64,000 bases of DNA from 62-47 sp044463945 (lineage in GTDB: Bacteria > Pseudomonadota > Alphaproteobacteria > Rhizobiales > Xanthobacteraceae): contig JBIQLW010000006.1 in NCBI GenBank assembly GCA_044463945.1, positions 62,001 through 126,000 on the forward strand. The letters run 5' to 3'. Within the stretch, counting starts at the first letter, position 1. Each line of letters begins with the position of its first letter. The position numbers and the translations under genes are program-made. Below, in pieces: positions 58,806-64,000 of this stretch. The notes under the pieces are model-generated. The model searched no databases and was not told the DNA's origin. It saw nothing but the letters and a program-made list of their open reading frames with translations.

Positions 58806-59996
58806 TCAGCCGACGCCTACATGACTGGGCAGGGCGGACGGGCGCATACCTGCCCGATTGAAACAATCGGCGACGCGCCGGCGCGCGAAGTGCTGCAAAC
58901 GATGAAATCGCCATCGCAGGCTGCGATCAACCGTGAGTGAGCGTCTATACCCGGCCATGCGGAGCGCCTCGCTGTCAGTCGCCTGCTTGACCGGATCGGA
59001 ATAGAAATCCCTTATCTTGTCCTTGCCCATCCCGGGTGTCTCGACCCATCGTGGGATAAGGACATTGCAGAGTCTGTCGATATCGGTCAGCAGCCGGGTG
59101 ACGCCCGTTCCAGCAGCGGGACACGAGGTCTGAAACGCATCGCCAATGAGAACGATGCCGTCCTGATCGACGTTTTCGGCAGCGGAAAGATTCATGACCC
59201 AGCTTTCCACCCGATCGATCGGTTCGATCGCGCCAACGAAATCGGCAAGACCCGGCAAGGCATTGAACAGCTCTGCGATCGGATTCCGGTGAAATTCGCG
59301 AATCCAGGGATCCTCGTGATCGAGGAACGTGAAAAGATTCGCACGCAGGCACCCAGCGATCGGAAACAGGCTGAGATAGTCGATCCGGTTTGAGGCGCCT
59401 GCGCCGTAATAGGTGAGCGCCTGGAATGCCGGTGTCCACTCCCTCCTCGGTGCGAGCGTGAGGCCAAACGATATCGATTGCTTCTCGGCTATGATCCGGC
59501 GGCCGATACCAACCTTGTGCCGGAGCGAATCCGCCATCCCCGTCGCCAGGATGATGAGATCGGGCGTGATCGAACCGTGTTTCGCCAGAGATACGTGTTG
59601 CGTCCGCGGGTCGGTCCGAATGTCGCGAACGTCGTCGATGACCAGATCGACGGATGCCGGAAGCTGCGCGCGGACGATGCGCACAATGTCTTCGTAACGG
59701 ATACCAAAATGCGGGTCTTGCGTGCGATCGACGATCTGGCCCGCGCGAACATTGAGCGTGTCGCGAAAGAATGTCGCTTCGGCGGCGATGGGGCCCAAAA
59801 CCCCAAGCTCCCACATGAGGTCGACCTGGCGCCCCGCAATCTTTTCGACACGAAACTGTTTCGGGCAGACCGCATGCTTGTCGACAAGCGTGACCCGGTG
59901 GCCCGCTCGCGCCAGCACGATAGCCGCGAGAGAACCGCTTAGACCGGCGCCAATAATCGCGACGTGCGCGCTCTTGCGCGTGTCGGTTGTAAACAT
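58806..59996 (-). CDS. FAD-dependent oxidoreductase in the EPS cluster
   Basis: A flavoprotein of about 396 residues. The dinucleotide fold is SAHVAIIGAGLSGSLAAIVLARAGHRVTLVDKH, and a second FAD block is GIVLIGDAFQTSCPAAGTGVTRLLTDIDRLCN, the GD motif of group A flavin monooxygenases and tryptophan-halogenase-like enzymes. The middle part has VRDIRTDPR and LIILATGMADSLR. Its substrate is unknown; a polysaccharide-linked lipid or small aglycone is possible from context. It is downstream of GT4 on the same strand. The start could be 60041, 60020 or 59996; the last leaves a usual distance to the GxGxxG motif. Confidence 0.75.
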   Translation of the reverse strand: MFTTDTRKSAHVAIIGAGLSGSLAAIVLARAGHRVTLVDKHAVCPKQFRVEKIAGRQVDLMWELGVLGPIAAEATFFRDTLNVRAGQIVDRTQDPHFGIRYEDIVRIVRAQLPASVDLVIDDVRDIRTDPRTQHVSLAKHGSITPDLIILATGMADSLRHKVGIGRRIIAEKQSISFGLTLAPRREWTPAFQALTYYGAGASNRIDYLSLFPIAGCLRANLFTFLDHEDPWIREFHRNPIAELFNALPGLADFVGAIEPIDRVESWVMNLSAAENVDQDGIVLIGDAFQTSCPAAGTGVTRLLTDIDRLCNVLIPRWVETPGMGKDKIRDFYSDPVKQATDSEALRMAGYRRSLTVDRSLRWRFHRLQHFARRRVADCFNRAGMRPSALPSHVGVG

Positions 59997-60044
59997 TGTT
60001 CCGCGATCAGCATATGTCATGTGCGCGACCAAAGAACGCATCCA

Positions 60045-61244
60045 TCAGGCGACGGCAGCTTTCGTCAGCTCAGGTTGCGATGCGGAGCCGGAAAGGAGAT
60101 CGAGGTCTTCGAGATACTGCCTGCCGATGGCTTCGATCGAAAAGAGCTGAAGGTGCTTCTTCAACTCGTTCGACATGGCTGGCTTGGGACTGTCCAGACT
60201 TGCAGCTATCGCATGTGCGAGCGCATCGACGTCGCCGATCGGGACGAGCGTGCCGTAGCGACCGCCAGCCAGGATCTCCCGCGGTCCATGAGGGCAATCC
60301 GTGCTGACCACGGGTGTTCCGCACGCCAGGGCCTCCACGATGACATTGCCGAATCCCTCGGCGACCGACGACAGCACAAAGACGGCTGCGTGCCGCATGT
60401 AGGCGAGCGGATTAGACGCATATCCGAGAAAATGAACATGCGAGGCGATGCCGAGTGAGCCGACCAGGCTTTGCAATTCCTCGCGGTCGGCGCCTTCACC
60501 CAGGATGACGAGGTGCGCAGGCCGTTGACTGACAACGCGGGCAAAGGCCGGAATCAGGTGCCTGTAACCCTTCTGCTTATGCAAGCGGCCGACCGCGAGC
60601 ACGAACGGTTCTCCCGACGCGATCGCGGACGGCAGCGTCGGTGTCAGGCCAGCCCGCGCGTCAAATTGCTTGTCAATAATCGGGTTATAGATGCGGTGGA
60701 TCGGCTTTTTGCTCAGGCCCGGCAAGCGGCCGAGCTGCTCCTTCAACCCGTCCGATACCGCGACAAATTCATCGGCGGCGTGAAACGTGGATGCGATAGC
60801 AAGTGTCATGGGCCAGCGGTGCATCTGCAACGGCAGCCGCCCCGGCTCGGCCAGCGAGTTATCGAGGCGCACGACAAGCCGGTGGCGATGAGAACTGGTC
60901 ATCTTCCCGACACACGAGACGATGTTGGCGTTTTCGACCGAACTTATGACAACCGGCGGACGCGCGGTCCGCAGATAGCGCAAATAGGCCGGCAAGCTGA
61001 ACATCACCTTGAAGGCATCAAGGCTGACCAGCCGGACGCCGCTCGGCACCTTATCCTTCAGGGAGCCGAAATACTTGCACACGACAAGATCGACCTTGAG
61101 TCCCTGACCAAGAAAATATTCTGCCAGATTGATCTGCACGCGCTCCGCTCCTCCGCTGTAAAGCGTCGGAAGGAAAAGAGCGATGTCGGGCGGCGTTTCG
61201 TCGGCGGCCAGCCGCGACACGGGAATACAGGCTGGTGCGGTCAT
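60045..61244 (-). CDS. Glycosyltransferase family 4 (second in the EPS operon)
   Basis: A 399-residue GT-B glycosyltransferase. N-terminal IALFLPTLYSGGAERVQINLAEYFLGQG is the donor-independent acceptor domain motif of the WbaZ/PglH-like GT4 group (GGAE). The C-terminal donor domain has FVLAVGRLHKQKGYRHLIPAFARV, LVILGEGADREEL and the EX7E motif in SSVAEGFGNVIVEALACGTPVVSTDCPHGPREIL. It adds a sugar to a lipid-linked exopolysaccharide unit on the cytoplasmic side. It overlaps the flippase gene by four bases. Confidence 0.9.
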   Translation of the reverse strand: MTAPACIPVSRLAADETPPDIALFLPTLYSGGAERVQINLAEYFLGQGLKVDLVVCKYFGSLKDKVPSGVRLVSLDAFKVMFSLPAYLRYLRTARPPVVISSVENANIVSCVGKMTSSHRHRLVVRLDNSLAEPGRLPLQMHRWPMTLAIASTFHAADEFVAVSDGLKEQLGRLPGLSKKPIHRIYNPIIDKQFDARAGLTPTLPSAIASGEPFVLAVGRLHKQKGYRHLIPAFARVVSQRPAHLVILGEGADREELQSLVGSLGIASHVHFLGYASNPLAYMRHAAVFVLSSVAEGFGNVIVEALACGTPVVSTDCPHGPREILAGGRYGTLVPIGDVDALAHAIAASLDSPKPAMSNELKKHLQLFSIEAIGRQYLEDLDLLSGSASQPELTKAAVA

Positions 61245-62539
61245 CGGATGTAACTCGTTATCATGACATGACGGGCGACTATTCCGGCGCCATAGGAGAC
61301 AATGATCGCACTCGCCGCGCCATTGAGAGCGAAAGAAGGAATTAGGATCACGTTGGCGAGAATCGATAGCGCTATGACGAATAATCCGCTGAACAGCGTA
61401 AATGAATCCTTGTAGCGGCTGTAGAAAACGGTGCCCTGAACTTCATAGGCCATGCGAAGCACGAAACCCAGCAGCACCAGCCACAGCACCGGCATCCAAT
61501 CCGCCACCAGAGGGCGGTTCAGGTAAGGAATGGCAATTTTTACAAGCACGCCGGTGGCGATCGCCAGCACGATGGAAATCGCTGCGGCCTGGACGAGCAG
61601 TAGCCGGAAGACGGCCCAATAGGAGTGATCTTGACGCGCATGCGCGTTGATCAGTTTTGGTCCGGATATTTGAATAATGCCGGTATCAACAAGATTGCTC
61701 AGGGCGTTTCCGATCGACCAGAACAGCACATAGACGCCGGTAAATTCCAGCCCCATGAACAGACTGACGAGATAGCGATCGGCGTACTGCGCCGCCGTGT
61801 TGACAATGTCGTTGGCGTACAGGATTCGGGAGGCCTTGAAGTGATGCAGGAGCCACTCCCTACGCTCTCCCCCCGACGTGGGGTGCAGCCATGGCCAATC
61901 GCGCGCCGCAACGGCGAAGCCCGCGATCGCCAGCAAACCACCGCCGATCCAGAACATCAGCAGGATGTTCAGATCGCGAAGGGAGGGGAACATGAACGCG
62001 AGAACCATATAGACGCAGATCCATGCGCCGGTGCGGAAGAACATCAGCACATTCGCCAGGAACGGCCGCGAAAGATGATTCAGCAGAACGAACAAATCGC
62101 CGTTCACGTGTTCGAGAAACACGATGGTGAGGACGATTGAAGCGAAAGCAAACTGCTGGAAATAAATGCTTATCCCGAGGCCGATAAAGCCGATGAGCCC
62201 ATAAACCGCAGCCTGGACGCCCCAGTAGAGACGGAGCACGCGCGTGACTTCATCGAGCGACTGCGTGACTGCGTTACGGCTCACGACATGGATCAAACCA
62301 AAACCGGAGACAATTGAAAAGATCACCGCGGCGCCGGCAACGAGGCCGTAGATTCCCAACGTATGAAGGTCGATGAACCTTGCGATAAAGAGCGTAAGTG
62401 CGAACTTTGCGACCAACGCGAGTCCGCGCAGCCCCATGATCGTCAACGGAGTCAATGTGCGGCTATTCAGCACCGCGCCCAATGTCACGTCGACGAGCAA
62501 AGATTCTACCCTTTGCGGAAAGCGGCAGGCCAAGCGCAT
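61241..62539 (-). CDS. Wzx-like polysaccharide flippase
   Basis: A 432-residue MOP-superfamily exporter with about twelve membrane helices, which flips undecaprenyl-linked oligosaccharide across the inner membrane. Typical: GLRGLALVAKFALTLFIARFIDLHTLGIYGLVAGA at the start (helices 1-2), and later YADRYLVSLFMGLEFTGVYVLFWSIGNALSNLVDTGI, as in oligosaccharide flippases. The ATG at 62539 is chosen because an earlier in-frame ATG at 62692 would overlap the upstream GT gene by over 100 bases with charged sequence of no family likeness. Confidence 0.85.
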   Translation of the reverse strand: MRLACRFPQRVESLLVDVTLGAVLNSRTLTPLTIMGLRGLALVAKFALTLFIARFIDLHTLGIYGLVAGAAVIFSIVSGFGLIHVVSRNAVTQSLDEVTRVLRLYWGVQAAVYGLIGFIGLGISIYFQQFAFASIVLTIVFLEHVNGDLFVLLNHLSRPFLANVLMFFRTGAWICVYMVLAFMFPSLRDLNILLMFWIGGGLLAIAGFAVAARDWPWLHPTSGGERREWLLHHFKASRILYANDIVNTAAQYADRYLVSLFMGLEFTGVYVLFWSIGNALSNLVDTGIIQISGPKLINAHARQDHSYWAVFRLLLVQAAAISIVLAIATGVLVKIAIPYLNRPLVADWMPVLWLVLLGFVLRMAYEVQGTVFYSRYKDSFTLFSGLFVIALSILANVILIPSFALNGAASAIIVSYGAGIVARHVMITSYIR

Positions 62540-62585
62540 CGTGCCGCGCCGGAACGCCGGTCTTGAAGATAGCGAAGCAGGACGA

Positions 62586-63761
62586 TCATCGTATCGCCTT
62601 CCCGACGCCGCCCCGGCCGGCGATCTGTTCCAGATTCTTCTGGTCAGGATGAACTGCCGGCGCCAATTTCGCCTGACGTGCCTTTTCAACAAGATTGCCG
62701 TAAAGGTCGACCAAATCGCGGTTCATCCGCTCTGCGCGAAACATCTCCACGTAGGTCGCGCGTGCTGCCGCGTTCATCGCCGGGCGGTCAGCCTGTTCGA
62801 GCACCGTCAGAGCACGATCGAGGAAGCCGGGCGTGTTGATATCCATCAAAACGCCGTTGACGCCGTTCTTGATGAAGTACGGAAAGGCCCCGTGATTACT
62901 GCACATCAGCGGGCGTCCGGCGCGGAGCACTTCGATGGCAAGCAGGGGCATCCCTTCCCAGCGCGACGGCATGACAACGGCATCGCACTCCGCAAACATC
63001 GCCGGTAAAGCCGTGCGCGGCACCCAGCCCAGAAGCTTGACATCAGGAGGTATGGTCAGATCACGATTGTCGACAATCTTCGCGCCAACCAGGTTCAGGG
63101 TTGCGCGGCCGGGTTTCAGCCTCGTGAAATCGCGCAGCAGAAGGTCGACGCCTTTCTGTGAATCGAACCGCCCGACGAACAGTAGACGCATCGGCCCGGC
63201 CCGTGGCCGCGCATCGGCGTCGGAAAGCGTCGCCACGTCCTTTATGCCGCTCACAATAAGCTTGGTATTGTTGAGCGAGATGCCGGCACTTCGAAGAACC
63301 TGAACTTCGTGAGGAGAGATGTTCACGATGGCATCGGCGCGGCGGCTGAGCTTGCGTTCGAGGATCGCGTAGAGGCGGGTCACGATGGTCTGCTGGGGAC
63401 GATCGAATGCCCAGCAATGAGCGCAATAAACAATACGGGGCCGCGAACGCGACCCACGAATGAGCAATCGGCCGATGGCGCCGGCAAAGCTGCTATGAAG
63501 ATGGACGATGTCGGGATTGTGCAGCTTGATACTTTTCCGGATCGCCAAGGCGAGCGCCACGATCGAGCGGATATCGCGGCCCGTTCGCTGATAGGTTTCG
63601 ACGACACAGTCGATCGACGCTGCAATTGAATCGCGCTGGCCCGCCGGAGCCAGCACAATGACATTGCCTGCGCCGAATTGCTGCGCCTGATACGGCAGTA
63701 TTTCCTCGAGATACGAGGCTGGGCCGCCGATGAGGCTTTCGCAGACGTGAAGGATTTTCAT
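62586..63761 (-). CDS. Glycosyltransferase family 4 (first in the EPS operon)
   Basis: A 391-residue GT-B enzyme. The start MKILHVCESLIGGPASYLEEILPYQ is typical for EpsD-like GT4 proteins. The nucleotide-sugar domain has MRLLFVGRFDSQKGVDLLLRDFTRL, LNLVGAKIVDNRDL, VKLLGWVPRTALPAMFAECDAVVMPSRWEGMPLLAIEVLRAGRPLMCSN with the EX7E motif (EGMPLLAIE). The ATG at 63761 is the natural N-terminus. Genes for the flippase, a second GT4 and the flavoprotein follow on the same strand. Confidence 0.9.
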   Translation of the reverse strand: MKILHVCESLIGGPASYLEEILPYQAQQFGAGNVIVLAPAGQRDSIAASIDCVVETYQRTGRDIRSIVALALAIRKSIKLHNPDIVHLHSSFAGAIGRLLIRGSRSRPRIVYCAHCWAFDRPQQTIVTRLYAILERKLSRRADAIVNISPHEVQVLRSAGISLNNTKLIVSGIKDVATLSDADARPRAGPMRLLFVGRFDSQKGVDLLLRDFTRLKPGRATLNLVGAKIVDNRDLTIPPDVKLLGWVPRTALPAMFAECDAVVMPSRWEGMPLLAIEVLRAGRPLMCSNHGAFPYFIKNGVNGVLMDINTPGFLDRALTVLEQADRPAMNAAARATYVEMFRAERMNRDLVDLYGNLVEKARQAKLAPAVHPDQKNLEQIAGRGGVGKAIR

Positions 63762-63921
63762 CACCGCTCTCGCTACCGACTGAAAGGCGGGAGCAATTCT
63801 GGAGGCCGTCCCGCTGCATATTCGAAATTCGTATGCGGTGAAACCTACCATCTCCGCATCGCCAACGGACGGCAAAAAGCAAAACAAGGTGAATGCGCAA
63901 GCGCAAAAAAACGCCGCTGTA

Positions 63922-64000
63922 TCAGCGTGCTACAGTTACGGGGATATAGCTCACGGAGGTCTTCGGCAGCACCTCCAAAACGCCATTTGTGTTCGGTTGT
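63922..64000 (-). CDS. C-terminal end of an unidentified protein (runs off the right edge)
   Basis: The minus-strand frame entering from the right edge reads QPNTNGVLEVLPKTSVSYI and then PVTVAR before TGA at 63922-63924. It has a natural C-terminus and lies 160 bases upstream of the first EPS glycosyltransferase on the same strand. Too short to name; it probably belongs to the same polysaccharide cluster. Confidence 0.4.
   Translation of the reverse strand, partial: QPNTNGVLEVLPKTSVSYIPVTVAR

Overview
The window looks like chromosomal DNA of a high-GC alphaproteobacterium of the Nitrobacteraceae (Bradyrhizobium / Rhodopseudomonas / Afipia type). The main evidence is a gcrA cell-cycle regulator, a class I (archaeal-type) lysyl-tRNA synthetase, a SAM-II riboswitch in front of metZ, a long-form dCTP deaminase, an alternative oxidase in the coxMNOP arrangement known from Bradyrhizobium, a DUF1236 protein, and several promoters of the EcfG (general stress sigma factor) type GGAAC-N16-CGTT. 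No phage, transposase, integrase or CRISPR array was seen.

Layout. 1-9.1 kb holds housekeeping and mixed genes: the 5' part of a MATE transporter, a DUF6460 protein, lysK, a periplasmic solute-binding protein, a membrane glycosyltransferase with an MshEN-like N-terminal domain, a SCO copper chaperone, a KstD-like flavoprotein and an NTF2-like protein. 9.2-21.2 kb is a minus-strand catabolic region. Ten tightly packed genes (FAH-family hydrolase, two PuuE-like deacetylases, a complete LivHMGF/LivK-type ABC importer, aldehyde dehydrogenase, ACMSD-like amidohydrolase) run away from a divergent GntR/FCD regulator with a palindromic operator; an alpha/beta hydrolase and an Old-Yellow-Enzyme follow. 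22.4-26.4 kb encodes a PaoABC-type molybdenum aldehyde oxidoreductase whose small subunit gene is frameshifted.

26.4-42.9 kb is the most distinctive region, a stress block: treZ-treY, a diheme cytochrome c, a minus-strand run from a YdeP-type molybdoprotein into cytochrome c-coxM-coxN-coxO-coxP-ctaG-cytochrome c, a YciE-like ferritin-fold protein, a DUF1236 protein and a 43-codon membrane peptide. Matches to the EcfG promoter consensus precede treZ, the diheme cytochrome c, ydeP, the DUF1236 gene and the 43-codon gene, and a weaker one precedes the yciE-like gene. I infer that most of this block belongs to the general stress regulon and that ydeP and the oxidase may be one transcript.

43.3-56.3 kb returns to core genes: tRNA-Gly(CCC), dcd, a sigma70-like promoter with SAM-II riboswitch and terminator before metZ, a phzF-like gene broken by a TGG-to-TGA change, a Liv-type binding protein, an opgC-SGNH-SGNH operon, apaG, hslO, argDF and gcrA. 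56.6-64 kb is an exopolysaccharide cluster: a Wzc-like chain-length protein whose kinase domain lacks the Walker A motif, two GT4 glycosyltransferases, a Wzx-like flippase and an FAD-dependent oxidoreductase; it continues past the right edge.
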